This document shows positions 38,936-49,049 of a DNA stretch of 64,000 nt, piece after piece. The notes beneath the pieces are model-generated. The model was not told where the DNA came from, ran no database searches, and saw only the letters and a program-made list of their open reading frames with translations. The DNA is from Pelomonas candidula. Its GTDB lineage: Bacteria > Pseudomonadota > Gammaproteobacteria > Burkholderiales > Burkholderiaceae_C. The position numbers were made by a program, and so were the translations under genes. The stretch's first letter is position 1. The number at the start of each line of letters is the position of its first letter. The stretch lies in assembly GCF_043555985.1 (NCBI RefSeq), contig NZ_JBIGIC010000018.1:1-64000 (forward strand), in the 5' to 3' direction.

Positions 38936-39412
38936 TCAGTCCGGTGACCAGCGCTCCGGTGTCACGATCGCCAGGCCGCGCAGCCGTGCGCGCTTCGCCA
39001 GTGCCAGCACGGCCTTGTCGCGGGAGACCAGCCAGCGCGCGCCGGCGGCCAGCGCGAGATCGATGAACTTCTGGTCGTCTGGGTCGCGGCAGACCAGCCG
39101 TCCGGCCAGCGGCTGCAGCCCGGCAGCGTCGACGGCGAGCGCGTGGGCGTCGAACTGCGCCTCGATGAAGGCCAGGTCAGGCGCGTAGCTTGCCGCGACG
39201 CCGCGGCCCAGCACGTGGCGGATCTCGTCGCGCATCGCCGGCGCGACCAGCCAGCGCAGCCGGCCTGACGTGACGGCCGTGGTCAGCGCCTGCACGCGCT
39301 CGTCTCGGAAGACCAGCCAGTCCATGACGACCTGGGTGTCGATGACGATGGCCGGTCGTTCGTCCGTTTCCAGTGGGGCGGTTGCAGCGGCAGACGGAGC
39401 GGGGGTGTCCAT
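38936..39412 (-). CDS. PIN-domain putative ribonuclease (COG1569-like)
   Basis: A 158-residue PIN-domain protein. Acidic residues expected for the metal site are in AIVIDTQVVMDWLV, in a Glu near MRDEIRHVLGRG, and in CRDPDDQKFIDLALAAGA and LVSRD. This resembles the toxin-type PIN family often annotated as putative toxin-antitoxin toxin component. No partner antitoxin gene is adjacent, and it stands alone, antisense, between rpoC and rpsL. The ATG at 39412 is chosen. A longer frame to 39505 runs into the str promoter. A role in RNA cleavage is inferred from the fold. It could instead be a stand-alone housekeeping nuclease kept at this site. Confidence 0.78.
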   Translation of the reverse strand: MDTPAPSAAATAPLETDERPAIVIDTQVVMDWLVFRDERVQALTTAVTSGRLRWLVAPAMRDEIRHVLGRGVAASYAPDLAFIEAQFDAHALAVDAAGLQPLAGRLVCRDPDDQKFIDLALAAGARWLVSRDKAVLALAKRARLRGLAIVTPERWSPD

Positions 39413-39446
39413 TGCCGCCAGCTTACCCCGGCCTCCGGGCAGACCC

Positions 39447-39475
39447 TTGTGCCGGAATTGCCAGCGGTCTACAAT
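39447..39475 (+). promoter_or_regulatory. str operon promoter
   Basis: A -35 TTGTGC (39447-39452) and a -10 TACAAT (39470-39475) are separated by 17 bases. It lies 84 bases before rpsL and 35 bases upstream of the divergent PIN start. Confidence 0.75.
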
Positions 39476-39558
39476 CCTCGGCTCTTCGCCTTTTGGGTGG
39501 TGCATTCCTGCGCGCCCGAAAAGTGAGGTTCACTGACTTCAAACGGGAACAAGTCGTA

Positions 39559-39933
39559 ATGCCAACCATCAATCAGCTGGTGCGCCACGGTCGTGAGGCC
39601 GAGGTCACCAAGTCCAAGTCGCCTGCGATGCAGAACTGCCCGCAGCGCCGCGGTGTCTGCACCCGCGTCTACACCACCACGCCGAAGAAGCCGAACTCCG
39701 CGCTGCGTAAGGTCGCCAAGGTGCGCCTGACCAACGGCTTCGAGGTCATCTCCTACATCGGCGGCGAAGGCCACAACCTGCAAGAACACAGCGTCGTGCT
39801 CGTGCGCGGCGGCCGTGTGAAGGACTTGCCCGGTGTTCGTTACCACATCGTGCGCGGTTCGCTGGACCTGCAAGGCGTCAAGGATCGCAAGCAGGCCCGT
39901 TCCAAGTACGGCGCCAAGCGTCCGAAGAAGTAA
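39559..39933 (+). CDS. rpsL: Small-subunit ribosomal protein S12
   Basis: A 124-residue decoding-site protein. Lys43 (TTTPKKPNSALRK) and Lys88 (RGGRVKDLPGVRYH) are both wild type, so no streptomycin-resistance mutation is seen. The start at 39559 (MPTINQLVRHG) is chosen. A longer upstream frame covers the promoter and is not coding. It is the first gene of the str operon. Confidence 0.99.
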   Translation: MPTINQLVRHGREAEVTKSKSPAMQNCPQRRGVCTRVYTTTPKKPNSALRKVAKVRLTNGFEVISYIGGEGHNLQEHSVVLVRGGRVKDLPGVRYHIVRGSLDLQGVKDRKQARSKYGAKRPKK

Positions 39934-40088
39934 ATCGTCTGTTCGGGCTCAGCACATCTGCTGACCCAACGTTGTTGCGGCCTCTGAGTTGTCGGTAGGT
40001 CGAGTAAGTGGACAAGCCCCAGATGTCGGTGGTTGTCCAGCGGAGCGAGGCGACAAGCCCCTCCAACTGAAGCAGAAGGAAGAATCCC

Positions 40089-40559
40089 ATGCCACGTCGT
40101 CGCGAAGTACCCAAGCGCGAAATCCTGCCGGACCCCAAGTTCGGTTCCGTCGATCTGTCCAAGTTCATGAACGTCATCATGGAATCGGGCAAGAAGGCCG
40201 TCGCCGAGCGCATCATCTACGGTGCTCTGGACCAGGTCGAAAAGAAGATCGGCAAGGACCCGCTGGAAGTGTTCATGGTCGCCCTGAACAACGTGAAGCC
40301 CATGGTTGAAGTGAAGTCCCGCCGTGTCGGTGGTGCGAACTACCAAGTTCCCGTGGAAGTTCGCCCTGTCCGCCGGATGGCTCTCGCCATGCGCTGGCTG
40401 AAGGAATCCGCTCGCAAGCGCGGTGAGAAGTCGATGGCCCAACGCCTGGCCAACGAGCTGCTGGAGGCCGCTGAAGGCCGCGGCGGCGCGATGAAGAAGC
40501 GTGACGAAGTCCACCGCATGGCAGAAGCCAACAAGGCCTTCTCGCACTTCCGCTTCTAA
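40089..40559 (+). CDS. rpsG: Small-subunit ribosomal protein S7
   Basis: A 156-residue protein that nucleates assembly of the 30S head. MPRRREVPKREILPDPKFGS and GGANYQVPVEVRP are diagnostic. AAGGAAG precedes the ATG. It lacks the E. coli K-12 C-terminal extension. A 155-bp gap after rpsL may allow S7-type translational control, but no recognised motif is seen. Confidence 0.98.
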   Translation: MPRRREVPKREILPDPKFGSVDLSKFMNVIMESGKKAVAERIIYGALDQVEKKIGKDPLEVFMVALNNVKPMVEVKSRRVGGANYQVPVEVRPVRRMALAMRWLKESARKRGEKSMAQRLANELLEAAEGRGGAMKKRDEVHRMAEANKAFSHFRF

Positions 40560-40627
40560 ACCACTGTCTTTCAGCCGCCTCGGGTTTCTACCAACCCGCT
40601 GGCGGCTCCTGTCTTCTGGAGCAAACC

Positions 40628-42733
40628 ATGGCCCGCAAAACCCCCATCGAGCGCTACCGCAACATCGGTATCTCCGCGCACATCGATGCCGGCAAGACCA
40701 CCACGACCGAGCGCATCCTCTACTACACCGGTGTGAACCACAAGATCGGTGAGGTGCATGACGGCGCCGCCACGATGGACTGGATGGAACAGGAGCAAGA
40801 GCGCGGCATCACGATCACGTCGGCCGCGACGACCTGCTTCTGGAAGGGCATGGACATGTCCTACCCCGAGCACCGCTTCAACATCATCGACACCCCTGGA
40901 CACGTGGACTTCACGATTGAAGTCGAGCGCTCGATGCGCGTCCTGGACGGTGCCTGCATGGTGTACTGCGCCGTGGGTGGTGTGCAGCCCCAGTCGGAAA
41001 CCGTCTGGCGCCAGGCCAACAAGTACAAGGTGCCCCGCCTCGCGTTCGTCAACAAGATGGACCGCACCGGCGCGAACTTCTTCAAGGTCGTCGACCAGAT
41101 GAAGACCCGCCTGAAGGCCAACCCCGTGCCCGTGGTCATTCCCATCGGCGCTGAAGAGGGCTTCAAGGGTGTGGTGGACCTCTTCAAGATGAAGGCCATC
41201 ATCTGGGACGAGGCTTCCCAGGGCATGAAGTTCACCTTCGAAGACATCCCCGCTGACCTCGTCGGCGTCGCCCAGGAATGGCGCGAGAAGATGGTCGAGG
41301 CCGCTGCCGAAGCCACCGAAGAGCTGATGAACAAGTACCTCGAGACGGGGGATCTGTCCGAGGAAGAAATCAAGACGGCCATCCGCCAGCGCACGATCGC
41401 GACGGAAATCCAGCCGATGCTGTGCGGCACCGCCTTCAAGAACAAGGGCGTGCAGCGCATGCTGGATGCCGTCATCGACTTCCTGCCCTCGCCGCTGGAC
41501 ATCCCGCCGGTCTCGGGCACGGACGAAGACGACCAGCCGATCACGCGTCAGCGCACCGACGAAGAGAAGTTCTCGGCGCTGGCCTTCAAGCTGATGACTG
41601 ACCCCTACGTCGGCCAGCTGACCTTCGTGCGCGTGTACTCGGGCGTGCTGCAGTCGGGCGCGACCGTCTACAACCCGATCCGCGGCAAGAAGGAGCGCAT
41701 CGGCCGGATTCTGCAGATGCACGCCAACCAGCGTGAAGAAATCAAGGAAATTCTGGCTGGCGACATCGCCGCCTGCGTGGGCCTGAAGGACGTCACCACG
41801 GGTGAAACCCTGTGCGACCCGGACAGCATCATCACGCTGGAAAAGATGATCTTCCCGGAGCCCGTGATCTCGCAGGCCGTCGAGCCGAAGACCAAGGCCG
41901 ACCAGGAAAAGATGGGCCTCGCGCTGGGCCGTCTGGCTGCCGAAGACCCGTCGTTCCGTCTGCGCACCGACGAAGAGTCCGGCCAGACCATCATCTCCGG
42001 CATGGGCGAGCTGCACCTGGAAATCATCGTCGACCGCATGAAGCGCGAGTTCGGCGTGGAAGCCAACGTCGGCAAGCCGCAGGTGGCCTACCGCGAAACC
42101 ATCCGCAAGACCGCGACCGACGTCGAAGGCAAGTTCGTTCGCCAGTCCGGTGGTAAGGGCCAGTACGGTCACGTCGTGCTGACGCTCGAGCCGCAAGAGC
42201 CGGGCAAGGGCTTCGAGTTCGTCGACGCCATCAAGGGCGGTGTGGTTCCTCGCGAATACATCCCCGCGGTCGAGAAGGGCATCATCGACAGCCTGCCGAA
42301 CGGCGTGCTGGCCGGCTTCCCGGTCGTCGACGTGAAGGCCACGCTGACCTTCGGTTCGTACCACGACGTCGACTCGAACGAAAACGCGTTCAAGATGGCC
42401 GCGTCCATGGGTTTCAAGGAAGCCATGCGCCGCGCCGGCCCCGTCATCCTCGAGCCGATGATGGCCGTGGAAGTCGAGACGCCGGAAGACTACGCCGGTA
42501 CCGTCATGGGCGACCTGTCCAGCCGTCGCGGCATGGTGCAGGGCATGGACGACATGGTCGGCGGCGGCAAGGTCATCAAGGCCGAAGTCCCGCTGAGCGA
42601 AATGTTCGGCTACTCGACGTCGCTGCGCTCGGCCACGCAAGGCCGCGCCACCTACACGATGGAGTTCAAGCACTACTCCGAAGCGCCCAAGAACGTTGCC
42701 GACGCCATCATCCTGGCGCGCGGCAAGTCCTGA
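40628..42733 (+). CDS. fusA: Elongation factor G
   Basis: A 701-residue GTPase for ribosomal translocation and recycling. G1 AHIDAGKTT, switch ERGITITSAATT, G3 DTPGHVDFT and G4 NKMDR are present. The later domains carry GMGELHLEI and the SRRGMVQGM segment near the C-terminus. GGAGC lies before the ATG. It is in the usual str order between rpsG and tuf. Confidence 0.99.
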   Translation: MARKTPIERYRNIGISAHIDAGKTTTTERILYYTGVNHKIGEVHDGAATMDWMEQEQERGITITSAATTCFWKGMDMSYPEHRFNIIDTPGHVDFTIEVERSMRVLDGACMVYCAVGGVQPQSETVWRQANKYKVPRLAFVNKMDRTGANFFKVVDQMKTRLKANPVPVVIPIGAEEGFKGVVDLFKMKAIIWDEASQGMKFTFEDIPADLVGVAQEWREKMVEAAAEATEELMNKYLETGDLSEEEIKTAIRQRTIATEIQPMLCGTAFKNKGVQRMLDAVIDFLPSPLDIPPVSGTDEDDQPITRQRTDEEKFSALAFKLMTDPYVGQLTFVRVYSGVLQSGATVYNPIRGKKERIGRILQMHANQREEIKEILAGDIAACVGLKDVTTGETLCDPDSIITLEKMIFPEPVISQAVEPKTKADQEKMGLALGRLAAEDPSFRLRTDEESGQTIISGMGELHLEIIVDRMKREFGVEANVGKPQVAYRETIRKTATDVEGKFVRQSGGKGQYGHVVLTLEPQEPGKGFEFVDAIKGGVVPREYIPAVEKGIIDSLPNGVLAGFPVVDVKATLTFGSYHDVDSNENAFKMAASMGFKEAMRRAGPVILEPMMAVEVETPEDYAGTVMGDLSSRRGMVQGMDDMVGGGKVIKAEVPLSEMFGYSTSLRSATQGRATYTMEFKHYSEAPKNVADAIILARGKS

Positions 42734-42853
42734 TCCGCTTCTAAAGAATCGTCTTCGTAGCTGCCCGCCCGTCTGGCCAGTCGGCGGGAATCACGGGCAC
42801 TACGGAAACGCTAAACCAACAGACTGGCGAGATGCTCTTTTTGGAGATTTGAA

Positions 42854-44044
<1,191 letters not shown>

Positions 44045-44108
44045 TCACTGCGTGACCGTGCGCCGGGCGGCTGCCGCCCGGTGCTCACCCGCTCTTTAAG
44101 GAACAGTC

Positions 44109-44420
44109 ATGCAAAAGCAAAAGATCCGCATCCGCCTGAAGGCGTTTGACTACAAGCTGATCGACCAGTCGGCCCTCGAGATCGTCGAGACCGCCAAGCG
44201 TACCGGCGCCATCGTCAAGGGCCCCGTGCCCCTGCCGACCCGTCTGGAGCGTTTCGACATCCTGCGTTCGCCGCACGTCAACAAGACCAGCCGCGACCAG
44301 TTCGAGATCCGCACCCACCAGCGCCTGATGGACATCGTCGACCCGACCGACAAGACGGTTGATGCGCTGATGAAGCTCGACCTGCCCGCCGGCGTCGACG
44401 TCGAAATCAAGCTGCAGTAA
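44109..44420 (+). CDS. rpsJ: Small-subunit ribosomal protein S10 (NusE)
   Basis: A 103-residue protein of the 30S head that also joins NusB in antitermination. RIRLKAFDYKLIDQSALEIV and RFDILRSPHVNKTSRDQFEIR are diagnostic. TTAAGGAAC precedes the ATG. Unlike in E. coli it ends with its own terminator, so it behaves as the last gene of the str unit. Confidence 0.98.
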   Translation: MQKQKIRIRLKAFDYKLIDQSALEIVETAKRTGAIVKGPVPLPTRLERFDILRSPHVNKTSRDQFEIRTHQRLMDIVDPTDKTVDALMKLDLPAGVDVEIKLQ

Positions 44421-44450
44421 TTCGCGAGGCCTGCGGGCTTCCGAACCCCA

Positions 44451-44492
44451 AGGCCCCGGCCCTGTCTCGACAGGCTGGGGCTTTGTTCTTTT
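44451..44492 (+). terminator. Terminator between rpsJ and rplC
   Basis: GCCCCGGCC with CTGTC pairs with GACAG and GCTGGGGC (one bulge, one G-T pair), followed by TTTGTTCTTTT. The stem is strong, and a new promoter follows at once. Confidence 0.75.
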
Positions 44493-44513
44493 GCGGCGTG
44501 GCGGGCGAGATGC

Positions 44514-44543
44514 TTGCATCAGGGCAATCCCTCGCGCTATACT
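44514..44543 (+). promoter_or_regulatory. Promoter of the rplC-rpsQ operon
   Basis: TTGCAT (44514-44519) and TATACT (44538-44543) are separated by 18 bases. It starts a 142-base leader before rplC. An L4-type leader could lie there, but I cannot identify its fold. Confidence 0.68.
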
Positions 44544-44685
44544 CGCCAGCTTTCCCGGGTTGGCCTATGCCTGCTCGGAATTCGCGCAGCGTCATCTCGA
44601 TGGCGTTGCAAGGTCAGCCCGGCCAATCGATGTCGGGTGTTCGCAATAGCTTCTGCGGCGCAAGCCAAGGGGGCTGGAGAAAAAC

Positions 44686-45357
44686 ATGAGTCTGAGCAAC
44701 CGTCTCGGTTTGCTGGGCCGCAAGGTGGGCATGATGCGCATCTTCACGGACGATGGCGATGCCATTCCCGTGACGGTGCTGGACGTGTCCAACAACCGCG
44801 TGACCCAGGTCAAGACCCAAGAGACCGACGGCTACAGCGCCATCCAGGTGGCGTTCGGTACGCGCAAAGCTTCGCGCGTCACCAAGCCTGAAGCCGGCCA
44901 CCTCGCCAAGGCAGGTGTCGAAGCCGGTGAAATCCTCAAGGAATTCCGCGTCGAGGCCGACGTCGCTGCCCAGTACCAGGCTGGCGCGACCGTCCCTGTG
45001 ACGCTGTTCGCCACGGGCCAACTGGTCGACGTGCAAGGCACGTCTATCGGCAAGGGCTACGCCGGCACCATCAAGCGCCACAACTTCAGCTCGCAGCGCG
45101 CGTCGCACGGTAACAGCCGTTCGCACAATGTGCCGGGCTCGATCTCCATGGCGCAGGACCCGGGCCGTGTGTTTCCGGGCAAGAAGATGACCGGCCACAT
45201 GGGCGACGAAACCGTCACCACCCAAAACCTCGACATCGTGCGCGTGGACGAAGCCCGTTCGCTGCTGCTGGTCCGTGGTGCGGTGCCGGGTTCCAAGAAC
45301 GGCCACGTCGTCGTTCGCCCCGCCGTCAAGGTCAAGATCAAGAAGGGAGCCAACTGA
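44686..45357 (+). CDS. rplC: Large-subunit ribosomal protein L3
   Basis: A 223-residue early-assembly protein. LGLLGRKVGMMRIFTDDGD and the loop GSISMAQDPGRVFPGKKM with its glutamine-methylation-type context are present. GGAGAA precedes the ATG. Its TGA overlaps the rplD ATG by one base. Confidence 0.98.
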   Translation: MSLSNRLGLLGRKVGMMRIFTDDGDAIPVTVLDVSNNRVTQVKTQETDGYSAIQVAFGTRKASRVTKPEAGHLAKAGVEAGEILKEFRVEADVAAQYQAGATVPVTLFATGQLVDVQGTSIGKGYAGTIKRHNFSSQRASHGNSRSHNVPGSISMAQDPGRVFPGKKMTGHMGDETVTTQNLDIVRVDEARSLLLVRGAVPGSKNGHVVVRPAVKVKIKKGAN

Positions 45358-45977
45358 TGCAGCTCGAGCTCCTGAACGAGCAGGGTCAGGCCACCGCCAA
45401 GGTGGACGCGCCTGACACCGTCTTCGCTCGCGACTACAACGAAGCCCTGGTGCACCAGGTGGTCGTGGCCTTCCAGGCCAACGCCCGCCAAGGCACCCGC
45501 GCCCAGAAGGACCGTGAACAGGTCCACCACTCGACCAAGAAGCCCTTCCGCCAGAAGGGCACCGGCCGCGCTCGCGCCGGTATGACCTCGTCGCCGCTGT
45601 GGCGCGGGGGCGGTCGCATCTTCCCGAACCTGCCTGACGAGAACTTCTCGCACAAGCTGAACAAGAAGATGTACCGCGCCGGCATGGCCGCGATTCTGTC
45701 GCAGCTGGCCCGCGAAGGCCGCCTGGCCGTGGTGGATTCGATCTCGGTTGAAGCCCCCAAGACCAAGCTGCTGGCCGCCAAGTTCAAGGCCATGGGTCTG
45801 GACTCGGTGATGGTCATCGCCGACACCGTGGACGACAACCTGCTGCTGGCCTCGCGCAACCTGGCCAACGTGCTCGTCGTCGAGCCGCGCTACGCCGACC
45901 CCCTGTCGCTGGTCTTCTACAAGAAGGTGCTGGTGACCAAGGCTGCGGTCGAGCAACTCAAGGAGATGCTGGCATGA
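45357..45977 (+). CDS. rplD: Large-subunit ribosomal protein L4
   Basis: A 206-residue protein with the exit-tunnel loop (KPFRQKGTGRARAGMTSSPLW) where macrolide-resistance changes can occur. No obvious change from the usual KGTGRAR core is seen. The ATG overlaps rplC by one base, and its TGA overlaps rplW by four. In E. coli L4 represses the S10 operon. Confidence 0.98.
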   Translation: MQLELLNEQGQATAKVDAPDTVFARDYNEALVHQVVVAFQANARQGTRAQKDREQVHHSTKKPFRQKGTGRARAGMTSSPLWRGGGRIFPNLPDENFSHKLNKKMYRAGMAAILSQLAREGRLAVVDSISVEAPKTKLLAAKFKAMGLDSVMVIADTVDDNLLLASRNLANVLVVEPRYADPLSLVFYKKVLVTKAAVEQLKEMLA

Positions 45978-46288
45978 GCGCCCCCAAGTATTCCGAAGGC
46001 CGTCTGGCCTCCGTGCTGCTCGCGCCCATCGTGTCCGAGAAGGCCACGCAAGTCGCCGAGAAGCACAATCAAGTGCTGTTCAAGGTCCTGCGCGACGCCA
46101 CCAAGCCCGAGATCAAGGCCGCTGTTGAACTGATGTTCAAGGTCGAAGTCGAGTCGGTCAGCGTGGTCAACGTCAAGGGCAAGACCAAGCGCTTTGGTGG
46201 CCGTGCTGGCCGCCGCGACCACGTCAAGAAGGCCTACGTGGCCCTCAAGGCCGGTCAAGAGCTCAATTTCTCCGGGGAGGCCGCGTAA
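45974..46288 (+). CDS. rplW: Large-subunit ribosomal protein L23
   Basis: A 104-residue tunnel-exit protein that binds trigger factor and SRP. It contains LLAPIVSEKATQVAEKHNQ and VNVKGKTKRFGGRAGRRDH. The ATG overlaps the rplD stop by four bases, with AAGGAG inside rplD. It is directly adjacent to rplB. Confidence 0.98.
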   Translation: MSAPKYSEGRLASVLLAPIVSEKATQVAEKHNQVLFKVLRDATKPEIKAAVELMFKVEVESVSVVNVKGKTKRFGGRAGRRDHVKKAYVALKAGQELNFSGEAA

Positions 46289-47113
46289 ATGGCCATCGTC
46301 AAAGTCAAGCCGACTTCGCCCGGCCGCCGTGGCGTCGTCAAGGTGGTGCACAAGCATCTGCACAAGGGCGCGCCCCACGCAGCTTTGCTTGAGCCGCAAA
46401 AGCAGAACTCCGGCCGCAACAACAACGGTCACATCACGATTCGCCACAAGGGCGGTGGTCACAAGCACCACTACCGCGTGGTCGACTTCAAGCGCAACAA
46501 GGACGGCATTCCGGCCAAGGTCGAGACCATCGAGTACGACCCGAACCGCACCGCCCACATCGCGCTGGTGGTGTACGCCGACGGCGAGCGCCGCTACGTG
46601 ATCGCCCCGCGCGGTCTGGAAGTGGGTTCGACCATCCTGAGCGGCTCGGAAGCGCCGATCAAGGCTGGCAACACGCTGCCCATCCGCAACATTCCGGTGG
46701 GTTCGACCATCCACTGCATCGAGCTGCAGCCTGGCAAGGGCGCCCAGATGATCCGTTCGGCCGGCACCTCCGCTGTCCTGATGGCTCGTGAAGGCGTGTA
46801 CGCCCAGATCCGCCTGCGCTCCGGTGAAGTGCGTCGCGTGCATATCGACTGCCGCGCCACCATCGGTGAAGTCAGCAACGAAGAGCACAGCCTGCGCCAG
46901 TACGGCAAGGCCGGCGCGATCCGCTGGAAGGGTATCCGTCCGACCGTTCGCGGCGTGGCGATGAACCCGGTGGATCACCCGCACGGTGGTGGCGAAGGCC
47001 GCACCGGCGAGGGCCAGGTCCCTGTGTCGCCGTGGAACACCCTGACGAAGGGCTACCGCACTCGCAACAACAAGCGCACGCAGACGTTCATCGTCTCGCG
47101 TCGCAAGAAGTAA
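46289..47113 (+). CDS. rplB: Large-subunit ribosomal protein L2
   Basis: A 274-residue protein near the peptidyl-transferase centre. The conserved C-terminal stretch GVAMNPVDHPHGGGEGRT includes the critical His in HPHGGG. GGGGAGG inside rplW is its ribosome-binding site. Length matches E. coli (273). Confidence 0.99.
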   Translation: MAIVKVKPTSPGRRGVVKVVHKHLHKGAPHAALLEPQKQNSGRNNNGHITIRHKGGGHKHHYRVVDFKRNKDGIPAKVETIEYDPNRTAHIALVVYADGERRYVIAPRGLEVGSTILSGSEAPIKAGNTLPIRNIPVGSTIHCIELQPGKGAQMIRSAGTSAVLMAREGVYAQIRLRSGEVRRVHIDCRATIGEVSNEEHSLRQYGKAGAIRWKGIRPTVRGVAMNPVDHPHGGGEGRTGEGQVPVSPWNTLTKGYRTRNNKRTQTFIVSRRKK

Positions 47114-47123
47114 GGGCTAGGCC

Positions 47124-47402
47124 ATGACTCGTTCACTGAAGAAGGGCCCCTTCGTCGACCACCACCTGCAGGCCAAGGTCGACAAGGCTGTTGCCAACAA
47201 GGACAAGAAGCCCATCAAGACCTGGTCGCGTCGCTCGACGATCCTGCCCGAGTTCATCGGTCTGACGATCGCCGTGCACAACGGCAAGCAGCACGTGCCG
47301 GTCTATGTGTCTGACCAGATGGTCGGCCACAAGCTGGGTGAATTCGCACTGACCCGCACCTTCAAGGGCCACCCGGCCGACAAGAAGGCCGGGAAGAAGT
47401 AA
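47124..47402 (+). CDS. rpsS: Small-subunit ribosomal protein S19
   Basis: A 92-residue 30S head protein. MTRSLKKGPFVDHHL and RRSTILPEFIGLTIAVHNGK are diagnostic. It has the same length as E. coli. It is followed by rplV after 11 bases. Confidence 0.98.
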   Translation: MTRSLKKGPFVDHHLQAKVDKAVANKDKKPIKTWSRRSTILPEFIGLTIAVHNGKQHVPVYVSDQMVGHKLGEFALTRTFKGHPADKKAGKK

Positions 47403-47413
47403 GGATGTCGACG

Positions 47414-47743
47414 ATGGAAACCAAAGCAATCGTTCGCGGCGTCCGCCTGTCCTGCGATAAGGGCCGCCTCGTGGCGGACCTGATCCGCGGCAAGAAGGTG
47501 GATCAAGCGCTGAACATCCTGGAATTCACCCAGAAGAAGGCGGCCGTGATCATCAAGAAGGCGCTGGAAAGCGCCATCGCCAACGCCGAGCACAATGACG
47601 GCGCTGACATCGATGAACTCAAGGTCACCTCGATCTACGTCGAGCAGGGTGCCACGCTGAAGCGCTTCTCGGCTCGCGCCAAGGGCCGCGGCAACCGCAT
47701 CAGCAAGCCCACGTGCCACATCTTCGTGGCCGTCGGCAACTAA
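47414..47743 (+). CDS. rplV: Large-subunit ribosomal protein L22
   Basis: A 109-residue protein whose extended hairpin lines the exit tunnel (GATLKRFSARAKGRGNRI). Two ATGs are possible. I chose 47414 (METKAIVRGVRLS) over 47405 because AAGGA at 47401-47405 is correctly spaced for 47414 and would overlap the other start. Betaproteobacterial homologues also start at METKA. Confidence 0.96.
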   Translation: METKAIVRGVRLSCDKGRLVADLIRGKKVDQALNILEFTQKKAAVIIKKALESAIANAEHNDGADIDELKVTSIYVEQGATLKRFSARAKGRGNRISKPTCHIFVAVGN

Positions 47744-47758
47744 GGCGCAAGGAAGACT

Positions 47759-48619
47759 ATGGGACAGAAAATCCATCCGGTTGGCTTCCGCCTTCCCGTC
47801 ACCCGCAATTGGGCTTCGCGCTGGTACGCGAACAACCAGAACTTCGCCACGATGCTGGCCGAAGACCTGCAAGTTCGTGAGTACCTGAAGGCCAAGCTCA
47901 AGAATGCCGCCGTCTCGCGCATCCTGATCGAGCGCCCCGCCAAGAACGCCCGCATCACGATCTTCTCGGCTCGTCCGGGCGTCGTGATCGGCAAGAAGGG
48001 CGAGGACATCGAGAACCTGAAGGCTGAGCTGACCAAGCGTCTGGGCGTGCCCGTCGCCGTCAACATCGAAGAGGTGCGCAAGCCTGAAGTCGATGCCCAG
48101 CTGATCGCCGACTCGATCACGCAACAGCTCGAAAAGCGCATCATGTTCCGCCGCGCGATGAAGCGCGCGATGCAGAACGCCATGCGTCTGGGTGCCCAGG
48201 GCATCAAGATCATGAGCGCTGGTCGTCTGAACGGCATCGAAATCGCTCGCACCGAGTGGTATCGCGAAGGTCGTGTGCCCCTGCACACCCTGAAGGCCGA
48301 CATCGACTACGGCTTCTCCGAAGCCAAGACCACCTATGGCGTCATCGGCGTCAAGGTGTGGGTCTATCGCGGTGACCGCCTGGCCAATGGCGAGGCTCCC
48401 GTCATCAACACCCCCGCAGGCGCCGAAGACGATCGTCGCCCGCGCCGTAACGCCCGCCCGGGCGCTCCTGGTGGCCGCGGCCGTCCGGGTGGCGATCGTG
48501 GCCCGCGTGACGGAGCAGATCAGCCCGCTGCCGCCGCCCCCACGGGTGACGCAGCCAAGCCCGCTGGCAAGCGCGTGGTCCGCAAGGTTCCCGCCGCCGG
48601 TGAGGCCAAAGGAGAATAA
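47759..48619 (+). CDS. rpsC: Small-subunit ribosomal protein S3 with long basic tail
   Basis: A 286-residue mRNA-entry protein. It has MGQKIHPVGFRLPVTRNW, then a KH domain with VVIGKKGEDIENLK. Compared with E. coli (233) it has an extra tail of about 50 residues rich in Arg, Gly, Pro and Ala (RRNARPGAPGGRGRPGGDRG), as in some Burkholderiales. The tail is low complexity and probably disordered. Confidence 0.98.
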   Translation: MGQKIHPVGFRLPVTRNWASRWYANNQNFATMLAEDLQVREYLKAKLKNAAVSRILIERPAKNARITIFSARPGVVIGKKGEDIENLKAELTKRLGVPVAVNIEEVRKPEVDAQLIADSITQQLEKRIMFRRAMKRAMQNAMRLGAQGIKIMSAGRLNGIEIARTEWYREGRVPLHTLKADIDYGFSEAKTTYGVIGVKVWVYRGDRLANGEAPVINTPAGAEDDRRPRRNARPGAPGGRGRPGGDRGPRDGADQPAAAAPTGDAAKPAGKRVVRKVPAAGEAKGE

Positions 48620-48621
48620 GC

Positions 48622-49038
48622 ATGCTGCAACCTAATCGTCGCAAGTACCGCAAGGAGCAGAAAGGCCGCAACACCGGTGTTGCGACCCGCGGCGCCGCGG
48701 TGTCTTTCGGTGACTTCGGCCTGAAGGCCACGGAACGCGGCCGTCTGACGGCCCGTCAGATCGAAGCGGCTCGCCGCGCGATCTCGCGTCACATCAAGCG
48801 TGGCGGCCGGATCTTCATCCGCGTGTTCCCGGACAAGCCCATCTCGCAGAAGCCCGCCGAAGTCCGGATGGGTAACGGCAAGGGCAATCCCGAGTACTAC
48901 GTCGCTGAAATCCAGCCCGGTAAGGTGATCTACGAAGTGAATGGCGTCCCCGAGCAGCTTGCTCGTGAGGCATTCACGCTGGCCGCTGCCAAGCTGCCGC
49001 TGCGTTGCACCTTCGTGGCCCGTCAGGTCGGTACCTGA
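48622..49038 (+). CDS. rplP: Large-subunit ribosomal protein L16
   Basis: A 138-residue protein near the A site. It begins MLQPNRRKYRKEQKGRNTG and includes RRAISRHIKRGGRIFIRVFP. AAAGGAG precedes the ATG, two bases after rpsC. Confidence 0.98.
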   Translation: MLQPNRRKYRKEQKGRNTGVATRGAAVSFGDFGLKATERGRLTARQIEAARRAISRHIKRGGRIFIRVFPDKPISQKPAEVRMGNGKGNPEYYVAEIQPGKVIYEVNGVPEQLAREAFTLAAAKLPLRCTFVARQVGT

Positions 49039-49049
49039 GGAAGGACACC

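Noticed and set aside
38936..39412. Calling the PIN gene a complete toxin-antitoxin module
   Set aside because: No antitoxin-size gene lies on either side, since the flanks are the rpoC terminator and the str promoter.
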